In this document: piece by piece, positions 26,587 to 35,268 of the stretch
Layout: every line of letters begins with the position of its first letter
How positions within the stretch are numbered: the first letter of the stretch is position 1
From: CAJBIL01 sp044359525
GTDB lineage: Bacteria > Pseudomonadota > Gammaproteobacteria > Burkholderiales > Rhodocyclaceae
DNA length: 57,640 nucleotides
NCBI GenBank assembly: GCA_044359525.1
Contig: JBIKLY010000011.1
Coordinates: 1 to 57,640, forward strand
Reading direction: 5' to 3'
Notes under the pieces: generated by a model
Databases searched by the model: none
Told to the model about the DNA's origin: nothing
The model's input: only the letters and a program-made list of their open reading frames with translations
Translations under genes and position numbers: made by a program

Positions 26587-27299
26587 GCCGCCAGCCCGCC
26601 GCGCGAAAGCTCAAGATAGGCGCGTTCAAGGCCAACATGGTCGGTGCTGCGGGTATCAAAAACGGCCGCCAGGCGACCGTCCTGCATGATGCCGACCCGC
26701 GAACCGCATTGCTGCGCCAGAAACAGATCGTGCGTCACCATCAGTACGGCCATGCCGCGTTGCCGCAGGGTTTCGACCAGCCGGGCGAATTCATTGGCGG
26801 CCAGCGGATCGAGGCCGGAAGTCGGTTCGTCGAGCAGCAGCGCTTTCGCCTCCTTGGCGAGCGCAATGGCGATACCCACTTTCTGGCGCATCCCCTTCGA
26901 ATAGCCGGCAACGCGTCGCGTTGCGGCCTCCCGCTGCAACCCCGCCTCAGCCAGCAAGGCGAGCAACGCCGGCTCCGGCGGCGTCCGGCCGGTGGATAGC
27001 GTGGCGAAATATTCGAGATTTTCAAGACCGGACAGACTGCCGTACAGCATCACCGTTTCCGGGATATAGGCCATCAGCTGCCGCGCCCGCAAGGGCTCGA
27101 CGTCGGCATCCACCCCGCACACCAGCGCCTGACCCGAGGTCGGCGAGACAAAATTGAGGAACAGGTTGACCGTGGTTGTCTTGCCGGCACCATTGGGCCC
27201 CAGCAGGCAGAATACCTCGCCGCCGGGAACGGTCAGATCCAGGGCATCGAGTGCCGTAACGCCGTTGTAGATCTTGGTTAGTGCGCGTGCTTCAAGCAT
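26583..27299 (-). CDS. ABC transporter ATP-binding protein
   Basis: About 238 aa. Walker A GPNGAGKTTTV, Q-loop region YIPETVMLYGSLSG, signature-like YSKGMRQKVGIAIAL, Walker B ALLLDEPTSGLD and the H-loop VTHDLF. The YSKGMRQ signature places it in the NosF/CcmA-like branch that drives ABC-2 permeases. ATG at 27299 has AGAGGG upstream; 27317 is an alternative. It energises the two DUF3526 permeases that follow. Confidence 0.92.
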   Translation of the reverse strand: MLEARALTKIYNGVTALDALDLTVPGGEVFCLLGPNGAGKTTTVNLFLNFVSPTSGQALVCGVDADVEPLRARQLMAYIPETVMLYGSLSGLENLEYFATLSTGRTPPEPALLALLAEAGLQREAATRRVAGYSKGMRQKVGIAIALAKEAKALLLDEPTSGLDPLAANEFARLVETLRQRGMAVLMVTHDLFLAQQCGSRVGIMQDGRLAAVFDTRSTDHVGLERAYLELSRGGLAA

Positions 27300-27337
27300 G
27301 AAGACAGACCCTCTCAAACCGCAGCGGCGGCAATGAC

Positions 27338-28528
27338 TTAATCCAGCCTGAAAACGCGCATCCCCTCGCGCTCGCTGCGCCAGAAGGCATACAGCTTTTC
27401 GCCACGCGCCAGGGCGCGCGGCTGATCCGAAGGACCGGCGGAAGCGGCGAGATCGAGGATGCGAAAAGTTTTGCCGCCATCTTCGGATAACTCTGCGCGA
27501 ATGGTCGCCTGCTCGCCGTCGAATTCTTTCCAGACCACCGCCACGCGCTTGCCGCTAACCGCCAGATCGGCATGCTCAGCACGCGCACCGCCCACCGTGC
27601 GCTGCCCATCGACAGACGTTCCCGCAGCGTCGGTACTGAGCCGGCCATAAAAGACGCGGCCTTCACCGTCTTTCTGGTTGAACCAGACCGCATGCCGCAC
27701 ACCGGCGGCATCGACGGCCAGCGACGGGCCGTGATGCGGGCAGCCGTCAATTTTCCAGCGGTCGAAGGTGGCGCGCTGCACGGCTTCCGGCGAGCCGTCG
27801 GCCTTGATACGGACGATCGCGTGGTCGCGCTCATTGGGCGCGAAAACATGGCGCCACATGAAGAGCGGCGCGCCATCCGCATCGCTCGCCGACGTCAGCC
27901 GGCAACACTCGCAGGAGTGGTCGGCGAGTTTCTTTTCCGGCTGGAAGCTGCGCCCGCCATCGGTCGACACGGCGGCATAGATCGCCGCGCCGCGATACGC
28001 TTCCTTGCCCGCTTTGGCTTTTTCCAGATCGCGCTTGTCGATCCAGGCCAGTAGCACCCGACCGTCACCGGCCACCAGCATCGATTCAAAACGGTGCGTG
28101 ATTTCGGCGCGATCCTGATGCACCGTTATTGGCGCGGAAAAACGCTCGCCGTCATCCGAACGTGCGAGGCGGATTTCCCCGGTGCTCGGTTTGCTGAACG
28201 GGTGTGTCCATGACACCAACAAACCACCGTCTTTGGCAAAAGCCAGCTTCGGACGATTCTCACCGTCGGCGGAGATGGCTTCCGGCTGCGCATTGACAAC
28301 AACAGGCGCCGACCAGCTAACGCCTTCGTTGGTGCTGCGATAAAGCATAAGATGCTCACCCTGCTTGGCGACGGCGTAGAGCAGGCCATCGGGCGCAAAC
28401 GCCGCCGACGCACCGAGTTCGACCTTGACTTTTTTAGCCTTGGCCGGCATCGCCTCGGCCGCATAAACGGCGCCGATGCTCATCAGCAGGCTTAGCCCAA
28501 GAATGATTTTACGCATCGCCAACTTCAT
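27338..28528 (-). CDS. Secreted sialidase/BNR-type beta-propeller with Cys/His motifs
   Basis: 396 aa with an N-terminal signal peptide (IILGLSLLMSIGAVYAAEA). Repeated Asp-box-like strands (STNEGVSWSAP, STDGGRSFQP, SEDGGKTFRI) indicate a BNR propeller. It also carries DHSCECCRLTS and DGCPHHGPSL, which look like metal or heme-independent thiol sites rather than a sialidase active site. It overlaps the TonB receptor stop by one base (TGATG) and is followed by an ABC transporter, so a role in substrate capture or metal handling in the periplasm is more likely than glycan hydrolysis; that is inference. Confidence 0.85.
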   Translation of the reverse strand: MKLAMRKIILGLSLLMSIGAVYAAEAMPAKAKKVKVELGASAAFAPDGLLYAVAKQGEHLMLYRSTNEGVSWSAPVVVNAQPEAISADGENRPKLAFAKDGGLLVSWTHPFSKPSTGEIRLARSDDGERFSAPITVHQDRAEITHRFESMLVAGDGRVLLAWIDKRDLEKAKAGKEAYRGAAIYAAVSTDGGRSFQPEKKLADHSCECCRLTSASDADGAPLFMWRHVFAPNERDHAIVRIKADGSPEAVQRATFDRWKIDGCPHHGPSLAVDAAGVRHAVWFNQKDGEGRVFYGRLSTDAAGTSVDGQRTVGGARAEHADLAVSGKRVAVVWKEFDGEQATIRAELSEDGGKTFRILDLAASAGPSDQPRALARGEKLYAFWRSEREGMRVFRLD

Positions 28529-30819
28529 CAGTAGCTCAACTTTCCTTCAAGGAAGACGGTGCGCCCCGGATAGGGATGCGAAACGAAGTAACGCTTGTCG
28601 GTCAGGTTGTCGATACCGAGGGCAAGGCTGCCCTGCTTGCCCAGCGAGTAAGCGAGCTTGGCGTTGGCGATCGTGAAACTGGAAACGCCGCCGTAGGTGT
28701 CCGGATTGCTGTCGGTATTGGTAAGGGTGTTGTACTGACGCCCCTCGTGTTTGACGCCAAGCGAGCCGGTCCACATCCCTGTGCGATAACTGGCCAGCGC
28801 CGAGGCGCGCACACGCGGCACGCGCGGCCAGTTCTTGCCTTCCGACGCCGGCAGCGCCGAGTTCTCCAGCGTCTTTGAATTCGACAAGGTCAGACTGGCC
28901 TGCAGGTCGAGGCCGTTGATCAGCAGATCGGTACCCTGGAATGCGGTTTCGACACCCCGCGTACGGACGCGATCGACGTTCTGCACGGTACTGACGGTGA
29001 CCGCGCCGACCAGTTGCGACTGCTGGAAAATGGCGTCCTTGATGTCGTCCTCGAACAGCGAAATACGCAGGTTGCTGTTGCCCACCTCGCGAATTGCCGA
29101 AAGTTCCTTGGCATCGCTTTTTTCCGGCTTCATGTTCGGGTCGTTGTTGTAGATCGTCGTGCCGTTGCGCGTCCCCTGGAACAACTCCGAGACCGTCGGG
29201 AAACGGACGCCGCGACCGAGCGAAGCACGCAGCAGCCAGTCATCGTTCAGGTTGTGCGCCAGCGAGAGTTTGGGACTGCTTCCCGAGGCGCTGCGATCGG
29301 CGTGATTGACCTGTGGCGTCAATGCTGCTGCCGCATCGTACTGCGAGCCGTCGTAGGCACGGAAGCGTTCCAGACGCAGGCCAAAAGTGGCCGTCCAGTC
29401 CGGCAGAAAACGCCAGGCATCCTGTCCGTAGATCGCCTTCACTTCAGTCTTGCCGTAGTAATTCTGGTTTTCCGACGTACGCGTTGCGGCGCTGTTCCAG
29501 TTACTCAGATTAAATACCCGGTTTTCCAGCACATAGTTGTTCTGGTGATAACCGAAAGTCAGTGCATGCCCCACACCGGCGCCCGGCGTATAGGTGCTTT
29601 GCAATTCGAATGTCCGCCAGCCGGTGCCGTCGCCGACCGTATCCTTGCCGGCGACCACCCCAGAGGCCAATGGGTCGGAAACGTTCGACTGACGGTTGCT
29701 GTTGGTCAGCACCTGATACGAGGAGAGTTGTACCGAGTAATTCCAGCCGGTTTTATGGCGCGTGCGCAGCCGGCCACCGATCTGCTCGTGCTCTTCGAGG
29801 CCGTCTTGCGGCGCCATCGTTGGCAACTGGTAGTTGACGCCATTGACCTGGACAAAGCCGTTGCCGGCCCCCTTCCAGATTTCGGCGCCGGTTGTCGCGC
29901 TGCGCAGCAGCGTCTGGTTTTTGACCTTGTAGTCGTTGCGCCAGCGCGAATACATTCCGTCGGCCTGCAGGGTCGGCGTAAAGTCGTAGGCCAGCTTGAA
30001 CTTGGCCTGCTCCTGAACCCCCGTCTGCATGCCGCTGGCGCCCATCAGGACGCGGGCATTGCCGTTGGCATCGCGATCGAGCGTCGCACCATTGACCGCC
30101 CCTAGATTGGTTCCCGCCGCGCCGGCGACCATCGTCGTGTAGGTCATCGGATGCGATTCATAAGCCAGCCGATTGGCGCTCACCGTAAGCGCCAGATCGC
30201 CCCAGCGATTGCCGACAAAAGCACTCTCCTGGTCGTTTTTGTAGGTGCCTTTCAGGCCGTACTGGTCGAAATTCTGGGAATAATACTGAACACCACCCGA
30301 GGCTTCAAACGTAGTCGGATTGCGCGTCGTGATGGCGACCGTGGTACCGATCGAATTACCGGGGTAAATCGCAGAAAACGGCCCGTACAGCACGTCGACA
30401 CGGCTGATCTCCTCAGGGGCAATACTGCTCCAGCGCGGCGCATCGAAGCGGCCAAGAAAATTGGAGATCAGGTAACCATCCACATAGACCAGACCGCGTG
30501 CCGGCTGCGTCGTGCCGAATGAGCGCCCGCCCAGATTCGAATTGCGGTCGCCGATGAAACGTTTGCGCACCGTCGTGCTCGGCGCATAGGTCAAGGCATC
30601 TTCGGTATTCAGAAAGCTCTGCGTCTGCAGCGCCTCGCGCGTTGTCGAAAAAGTCGACGCCGGCAGGTTGGGGTCGAGTGGCGAACGTGCCCCCGATACG
30701 GAAACCGGCGCCAATTCGCGCTCGCTGGCGACGCCTTGCGCCAATGCCGCAGGGGCAAACAGGACGGAGATCAGTGCGACGAGCGGACGCAGCTGCGCGG
30801 GGCGAAAATCATTGTGCAT
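28528..30819 (-). CDS. TonB-dependent outer membrane receptor
   Basis: 763 aa. Signal peptide to about residue 27 (PAALAQ), plug domain (about 45-165; RGLVYVDGYLISNFLGRF, EISRVDVLYGPFSAIYPGNS), then a 22-strand barrel ending in the aromatic C-terminus FLEGKLSY. The GNSIGTTVAI segment is the plug beta-strand motif. It is encoded with its own TonB-ExbB-ExbD set, which suggests a dedicated uptake system. The substrate cannot be read directly; genes around it point to a metal, most likely copper. Confidence 0.92.
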   Translation of the reverse strand: MHNDFRPAQLRPLVALISVLFAPAALAQGVASERELAPVSVSGARSPLDPNLPASTFSTTREALQTQSFLNTEDALTYAPSTTVRKRFIGDRNSNLGGRSFGTTQPARGLVYVDGYLISNFLGRFDAPRWSSIAPEEISRVDVLYGPFSAIYPGNSIGTTVAITTRNPTTFEASGGVQYYSQNFDQYGLKGTYKNDQESAFVGNRWGDLALTVSANRLAYESHPMTYTTMVAGAAGTNLGAVNGATLDRDANGNARVLMGASGMQTGVQEQAKFKLAYDFTPTLQADGMYSRWRNDYKVKNQTLLRSATTGAEIWKGAGNGFVQVNGVNYQLPTMAPQDGLEEHEQIGGRLRTRHKTGWNYSVQLSSYQVLTNSNRQSNVSDPLASGVVAGKDTVGDGTGWRTFELQSTYTPGAGVGHALTFGYHQNNYVLENRVFNLSNWNSAATRTSENQNYYGKTEVKAIYGQDAWRFLPDWTATFGLRLERFRAYDGSQYDAAAALTPQVNHADRSASGSSPKLSLAHNLNDDWLLRASLGRGVRFPTVSELFQGTRNGTTIYNNDPNMKPEKSDAKELSAIREVGNSNLRISLFEDDIKDAIFQQSQLVGAVTVSTVQNVDRVRTRGVETAFQGTDLLINGLDLQASLTLSNSKTLENSALPASEGKNWPRVPRVRASALASYRTGMWTGSLGVKHEGRQYNTLTNTDSNPDTYGGVSSFTIANAKLAYSLGKQGSLALGIDNLTDKRYFVSHPYPGRTVFLEGKLSY

Positions 30820-30854
30820 TTTTACAAAATCCCTGATTTGTTTTTTGAAAATAT

Positions 30855-31271
30855 TTAACGTGCGGGTTCGGTGACAAAGGCAATTTTCACGATCCCGGCC
30901 CGCTGCGCTTCGGCGAGCACTTCGGTGACGCGCTCGTAGCGCGTGCCGCGATCGGCGCGCAGGTGCAGTTCGGGCGAACCGCCGCTATTCATCGCCTCGG
31001 CGAAGCGCGCCGGCAAGGCGGCCTTGTCGAACGGCAGGCCGTCGACGTAGATGACGCCCTCGCCGTCGATGGCCACCGAAATCATGTGCGGCTTGTCCTC
31101 AAGCTTGGTCGATGAAACCTGCGGCAGATCAACCGGCACCGCCTGATGAAACAGGGGCGCGGTGATGATGAAGATGACCAGCAACACCAGCATCACGTCG
31201 ACCAGCGGCGTCGTGTTGATCTCGGCCATCGGCTGCGCCGAGGCACTTTCGTTGAATGATCCGAATGCCAT
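30855..31271 (-). CDS. exbD: Biopolymer transport protein ExbD
   Basis: 138 aa: cytoplasmic start, one membrane helix containing the essential Asp (NTTPLVDVMLVLLVIFIITA), then a periplasmic domain (ELHLRADRGTRYERVTEVLAEAQRAGI). It works with ExbB to couple the proton gradient to TonB. It begins 9 bp after exbB and precedes the receptor gene. Confidence 0.93.
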   Translation of the reverse strand: MAFGSFNESASAQPMAEINTTPLVDVMLVLLVIFIITAPLFHQAVPVDLPQVSSTKLEDKPHMISVAIDGEGVIYVDGLPFDKAALPARFAEAMNSGGSPELHLRADRGTRYERVTEVLAEAQRAGIVKIAFVTEPAR

Positions 31272-31280
31272 GACTTGCCC

Positions 31281-32015
31281 TTACGCGCTGCGCGCGGCGC
31301 GCACAGAACCGAGGTCAACCAGCTTGTCGCCGGGGCGACCGCGCAGACCGGTCACCAAGTAAGCGTGCAGGTCATGGGCAAAGCCGTCGAGACGGGCCAG
31401 CGTCAGACGGTTGGTACGCGTAAAGGCGTTGTAGGCGAGCACGGCGGGGATGGCGACGAAGAGACCGGCGGCGGTCATGATCAGCGCTTCGCCGACCGGG
31501 CCGGCCACCTTGTCGAGCACTACCTGCGACGCACCGGAGAGGCCGACCAGCGCGTGGTAGATGCCCCACACCGTGCCGAACAGGCCGATGAACGGCGCCG
31601 TCGAGCCGACCGAGGCGAGGAAGGTCAGACCCGACTCGATGCGCGCCTGCGATTCGACAATCTGGTTACGCAGCGCACGCGTCACGAACTCGCTGGCCGA
31701 CACGCCCGCACCGATGCCGCGCGCCGCATGCTGGTTGTGCAATTCGGCGGCATTGGCGCCGGCAATCGCCAGACTGAGCAGAATGCCGGTCTTGTCTTCG
31801 AGACGCAGTGCATCGATGGCCGAGGGCAATGAGTCAGCACCCCAGAAGGCATTGAGCGCACGGGCATGGCAACGCCGCGCCTGCACCATGGCCAGAATCT
31901 TGCCGGCCATCAGATACCAGCTGCCGATCGACAGGGCAAACAGCACAATCGCCACCGAGCGGCTGACCGCATCGCCCTGCGCCCAGAAGTGCGTCAATCC
32001 GAGTTCCATATGCAT
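31281..32015 (-). CDS. exbB: Biopolymer transport protein ExbB
   Basis: 244 aa with three membrane helices, MotA/TolQ/ExbB family. Helix 1 is near residues 17-37 (IVLFALSIGSWYLMAGKI); the conserved core GSTAPFIGLFGTVWGIYHAL and GEALIMTAAGLFVAIPAVLAYN follows. AGGAA stands upstream of the ATG. Partner of ExbD and TonB in the same operon. Confidence 0.94.
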   Translation of the reverse strand: MHMELGLTHFWAQGDAVSRSVAIVLFALSIGSWYLMAGKILAMVQARRCHARALNAFWGADSLPSAIDALRLEDKTGILLSLAIAGANAAELHNQHAARGIGAGVSASEFVTRALRNQIVESQARIESGLTFLASVGSTAPFIGLFGTVWGIYHALVGLSGASQVVLDKVAGPVGEALIMTAAGLFVAIPAVLAYNAFTRTNRLTLARLDGFAHDLHAYLVTGLRGRPGDKLVDLGSVRAARSA

Positions 32016-32024
32016 CGCGATTCC

Positions 32025-32720
32025 TTAGTTATCCAGAGTAAAGTTCAGCGGCACCAGCACCGATGATTCAACGGCTTCGCTTCCCTGCCGGGCCGGGACG
32101 AAGCGCCATTTTTCAACCGCCGCCCGCGCCGCTTCGTCGAGCCGTGTAAAGCCGCTCGACTGCTTGATGTCGACCGCCAGCGAAGTGCCCTGCGCGCTGA
32201 CCCGTACGCGCAACACGACCTTGCCTTCCTCGCCCTGCCGACGCGACATGGGCGGATAGACGGGCTTCGGGTTCTGCAGATAATCGGCATCGAAGCGCGC
32301 GGCGACGATGGCCGGCGGCGCTGGCGGCGCGGGGTGGGTCTCAACCGGACGCGGCTCGGGTTGCGGCGCGACGACGAAACTCGGCGCGGCCGTTGCCGTG
32401 GCAGCCGCCGTCATGATCGGGGGTGGCGCCAGCGGCGTCTTGCGCGGCGGAGAAGGCGGCGGCGGTTTTGGCGGCTCGACCTTGGGTGGCGTCGGCGTCA
32501 TGTCGAGCATGCGTACGGTCAATGCCTGCAGAGGCCGGGCCAGCTCCGGGTTGGTCGCCATGCCGAAGGCCACAAGCAGCGCAACAGCATGCAACCCGAC
32601 AATGCCGGTCAGCCCGGCGCTACGCCGCCAGAAGGGTAAACGCTTATCGACCGGCAGCGCATAGAAAGCCGCAGCAGCATCGCGCTCGACGGGTAGCGTC
32701 ATCGCGTTGTTCACGCTCAT
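32025..32720 (-). CDS. tonB: Energy transducer TonB
   Basis: 231 aa. A cytoplasmic start, one membrane helix (GIVGLHAVALLVAFGMATN), a proline-rich periplasmic spacer (PPKVEPPKPPPPSPPRKTPL) and the C-terminal TonB domain (YPPMSRRQGEEGKVVLRVRV, SGFTRLDEAARAAVEKWRFVPAR). It overlaps the thioredoxin-like gene by 4 bp (ATGA) and serves the receptor encoded downstream. Confidence 0.94.
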   Translation of the reverse strand: MSVNNAMTLPVERDAAAAFYALPVDKRLPFWRRSAGLTGIVGLHAVALLVAFGMATNPELARPLQALTVRMLDMTPTPPKVEPPKPPPPSPPRKTPLAPPPIMTAAATATAAPSFVVAPQPEPRPVETHPAPPAPPAIVAARFDADYLQNPKPVYPPMSRRQGEEGKVVLRVRVSAQGTSLAVDIKQSSGFTRLDEAARAAVEKWRFVPARQGSEAVESSVLVPLNFTLDN

Positions 32721-33199
32721 CGCACGTTGGCCTTCATCCAGCCAAGCAATTGTTGCTTCGGCACGACGCCCGATACCACCTCGATGCGGTGTTCGCGGTC
32801 GTAAAAATGCGTACGCGGCAGCTCGCCATGCCAGCGCCGGTCAATCTCGAAACGCAGGCGCTCCGGCATGTCATCGGCAAATACCCATTGTTCGACCTTG
32901 CCGAGGCCGTAGCTGGCGGCCAGTTGCGCGGTGAGTGGCGCTTCGTCGGGCGTGTCTGCGGCGACCAGAACGATGTCGACCTGCGGATTGCGCTTGCGTA
33001 TTTCGCCCAGCGCCTTCAACTCCATTGGGCAATGCGCACAGCTCACCGACCAGAAAGCGAGGACAAAGGGTTTCCCCTGTCTTTGCGCAACGATCTTCGC
33101 CAGGCTGCCGGTAACGAAAGGGCGCACGGCCTCAGCCGCCGATACCAGCGGCGCAATAGCAAAGAGACACAGCAACAGAAAACCACGAATGAAAAACAC
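32717..33199 (-). CDS. Periplasmic thioredoxin-like protein (TlpA/redoxin type)
   Basis: About 160 aa. A signal peptide (FLLLCLFAIAPLVSAAEA) is followed by a thioredoxin fold with active site SCAHCPMEL. TlpA-like proteins reduce or metallate copper-site cysteines; here the gene opens the TonB operon. The GTG at 33199 has GGTGGG six bases upstream; a GTG at 33214 is the alternative. The upstream region carries an FNR-type box and a RegA-type box. Confidence 0.85.
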   Translation of the reverse strand: MFFIRGFLLLCLFAIAPLVSAAEAVRPFVTGSLAKIVAQRQGKPFVLAFWSVSCAHCPMELKALGEIRKRNPQVDIVLVAADTPDEAPLTAQLAASYGLGKVEQWVFADDMPERLRFEIDRRWHGELPRTHFYDREHRIEVVSGVVPKQQLLGWMKANVR

Positions 33200-33314
33200 G
33201 GCTTGCCCACCCACACGAAAACATGCAAAAACAGCGGAAAATCATCAATTGCTAATATTTCGCTGTATAAACAACAATCGAGGGCGGATTCTACCGGCGC
33301 GGGCACCGCGCAAT

Positions 33315-33332
33315 ATGCGGCATATCGTCGCA
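33315..33332 (+). promoter_or_regulatory. RegA/ActR-type box (site A), TonB/metal operon
   Basis: ATGCGGCATATCGTCGCA, i.e. GCGGC-N5-GTCGC, the published consensus type for RegA/PrrA/RegR response regulators. It lies about 116 bp upstream of the operon's first start codon and 26 bp from the FNR-type box. Confidence 0.7.
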
Positions 33333-33358
33333 GATGGTGCCTTTAAACGACCTGCCAT

Positions 33359-33372
33359 TTGAGCGAAATCAA
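33359..33372 (-). promoter_or_regulatory. FNR/DNR-type box upstream of the TonB/metal operon
   Basis: On the + strand TTGAGCGAAATCAA, 9 of 10 matches to TTGAT-N4-ATCAA. It stands upstream of site A with respect to the operon, so both factors could act on one promoter. Confidence 0.7.
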
Positions 33373-33451
33373 ATCAACAGAAAATTTCCTGTATCGCCCC
33401 AACAAAAGTGTCACACGAGAGGGAGCGGCCAGCTAAAAACAAGTTATTACA

Positions 33452-33547
33452 AACCCGATTTTTATGTCGGGTTTATTATTATCTATTGACTTCAAGCAAG
33501 ACGTGATCGAAAATAAGTCAATTAAAACCCTATTTATTTGTTGGGTT
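33452..33547 (+). promoter_or_regulatory. abiE promoter with two AbiEi operators
   Basis: Two 22-bp imperfect inverted repeats, 33452-33473 and 33526-33547, each bounded by AACCC and GGGTT and alike in the middle. Between them lie a -35 TTGACT (33486-33491) and a -10-like GAAAAT (33509-33514) at 17-bp spacing. AbiEi antitoxins are known to bind paired inverted repeats in their own promoter and repress cooperatively; this layout fits. The stretch is clearly more AT-rich than its surroundings. Confidence 0.8.
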
Positions 33548-33558
33548 AAGGAGAACAT

Positions 33559-34104
33559 ATGAACCGTATGGATCTGCTAAAACGCTTGGCAGAGCTGGAG
33601 CGCCGAAATATTTTCGTTCTGTCAAAAAAAGACATAGAGAAGCTTTTCCCCGATGAAAACGAAAAGGCAATGGAGAAATCGCTGCAGCGGATGGTCAAGG
33701 ACGGAATTCTCTGCAAGGCCGCCAGAGGGATTTATGTCAACGCCTCGGCCGCCTCACGCAACGCGGGCCGGCTCATCGAAGAGGTCGCTAAAGCTTTGCG
33801 CCCGGGGAAGTTTTGCTACGTCAGCCTCGAGAGCATGCTTTCTGAATATGGTGCTATCTCACAAATTCCCATGAGCCACCTGACGGTGATGACGACAGGC
33901 GCCAGCGGCCTACACGAGACGCCATACGGCGTCATCGAGTTCACCCATACCAAGAGAAGCGTTCCGGAGGTTCTGAATAGAACTATTTTGGTCAAGGAAC
34001 GACCGCTTCGCATTGCAAAAAAACAGGCGGCGGCCCAAGACCTCCTGAGGGTCGGCCGAAACACCGACATGATTGACTACGAAGCGCTGGAAGAGGAACC
34101 CTGA
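33559..34104 (+). CDS. abiEi: AbiEi antitoxin, transcriptional repressor (type IV TA)
   Basis: 181 aa. An N-terminal winged helix (LLKRLAELERRNIFVLSKKD; MVKDGILCKAARGIYVN) binds DNA; the C-terminal part (KFCYVSLESMLSEYGAISQI, MTTGASGLHETPYGVIEFTH) is the antitoxin region. It antagonises the AbiEii nucleotidyltransferase without complex formation and represses its operon. AAGGAG precedes the ATG at good spacing. The stop overlaps the abiEii start by one base (TGATG). AT-rich upstream DNA suggests acquisition. Confidence 0.9.
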   Translation: MNRMDLLKRLAELERRNIFVLSKKDIEKLFPDENEKAMEKSLQRMVKDGILCKAARGIYVNASAASRNAGRLIEEVAKALRPGKFCYVSLESMLSEYGAISQIPMSHLTVMTTGASGLHETPYGVIEFTHTKRSVPEVLNRTILVKERPLRIAKKQAAAQDLLRVGRNTDMIDYEALEEEP

Positions 34105-35009
34105 TGAAAAAAGAAGACTTCAAGCAGTATGTGGAGATGGCCCTGAAAAACACAGATCTGGCGACCATGCGGCCGGTTGTGGAAAAAGAGCTGATGCATT
34201 ACGAGATATTCAACGCCCTGGATGAAGAGGGGCTGCTCAAGAACTTGGTATTTCAAGGCGGGACATCCCTGCGGCTGTGCCGCGGATCGGATCGGTTCAG
34301 CGAAGACCTCGATTTCGCCGGTGGCAAAGATTTCTCCTCAGCCAGCATGGAAAAAATCAAGGATTGCATCGCCAAACGAATTGGCGCCCGTTTCGGCTTG
34401 AAGGTTACCGTCAAGGAGCCCAAGCCCGCAAAAGAAGGGGCTCTGGTCAATGTAGCCAAGTGGATGGTCTCCATTGAAACCAGCCCAGGTCAGCCCGATG
34501 TGCCTCGGCAAAGAATCAAGGTCGAGATTGCCAATATTCCGGCATATACCCGAGAGGCAGTTCCCCTGAGGATGAATTATTCAGTGTTGGAAGGCATGAA
34601 CAGGGTCATTGTGGTCACCGAAACGATCGACGAGATTCTGGCGGACAAAATTGTCGCGCTGCCGACCTCAATTGCAAAGCTGGAAGGAGAAAGCCTGATT
34701 CCAACACCGACGAAAATCCGGCATCGAGACATTTGGGATCTTGCCTGGCTGGTTGAGCAGGGCGCGAGGGTCGATCCGCTCATGGTCAAGGCGAAAATCG
34801 ACGACTACGGCATCCAGAATTACACACAATTGCTCAACCACGCCATCCAAGCGGTTCCAGGCATTGCGTCAGGAGCGGCATTCAAAGCTCAAATGCAAAG
34901 GTTTATCAGGAAGAGTTCGCACGATAACGCTTTCGGAAAGCCCGGCTTTGACGCTTACCTGGCAAATACCGTCAACAGGCTTTTCAACGAAACAAAATCG
35001 ACTGTTTAA
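34104..35009 (+). CDS. abiEii: AbiEii toxin, nucleotidyltransferase
   Basis: 301 aa. The nucleotidyltransferase motif is clear at about residues 50-70: FQGGTSLRLCRGSDRFSEDL with DLDFAGG after it, i.e. GGTSL-x-R-x-SEDLDF. A later conserved Lys/Asp region (ILADKIVAL, RHRDIWDLAWL) matches the family. Members add nucleotides to tRNA acceptor ends or similar targets and halt growth, giving phage abortive infection. Both key motifs look intact, so the pair is probably functional. Confidence 0.92.
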   Translation: MKKEDFKQYVEMALKNTDLATMRPVVEKELMHYEIFNALDEEGLLKNLVFQGGTSLRLCRGSDRFSEDLDFAGGKDFSSASMEKIKDCIAKRIGARFGLKVTVKEPKPAKEGALVNVAKWMVSIETSPGQPDVPRQRIKVEIANIPAYTREAVPLRMNYSVLEGMNRVIVVTETIDEILADKIVALPTSIAKLEGESLIPTPTKIRHRDIWDLAWLVEQGARVDPLMVKAKIDDYGIQNYTQLLNHAIQAVPGIASGAAFKAQMQRFIRKSSHDNAFGKPGFDAYLANTVNRLFNETKSTV

Positions 35010-35157
35010 GCGCCGGTATCAACGCAGGTCGAACCGCGAAAAAGAAGGGTGAGATCAAAGGCCCACGGGTTCCTTCGTTAGCACGGCTCGTCGCATACGC
35101 GAAGAGGTGTTTATTCGAAGACGCCCGAGGTCCCCAGACAATTGCATGCCGAACGAA

Positions 35158-35179
35158 GCCCCGCCGTTTCCGACGGGGC
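35158..35179. terminator. Hairpin between convergent abiEii and csp genes
   Basis: 9-bp stem GCCCCGCCG / CGACGGGGC with one mismatch and a 4-base loop. No strong T run follows, so termination is plausible but weak. The rest of 35010-35268 holds no gene I can support. Confidence 0.45.
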
Positions 35180-35268
35180 CTCAGTTTCTGCTTCGACCCA
35201 GCCTGTCATTACTTCAACAGATTCAAGAAACAGCTCGCCGGGCAGTCGGGAGAGTGCTGAAGAAGCGA

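Noticed and set aside
35010..35268. Possible small genes or attachment site after abiEii
   Set aside because: Only short frames without ribosome sites and no direct repeat or tRNA end; I see only a hairpin.
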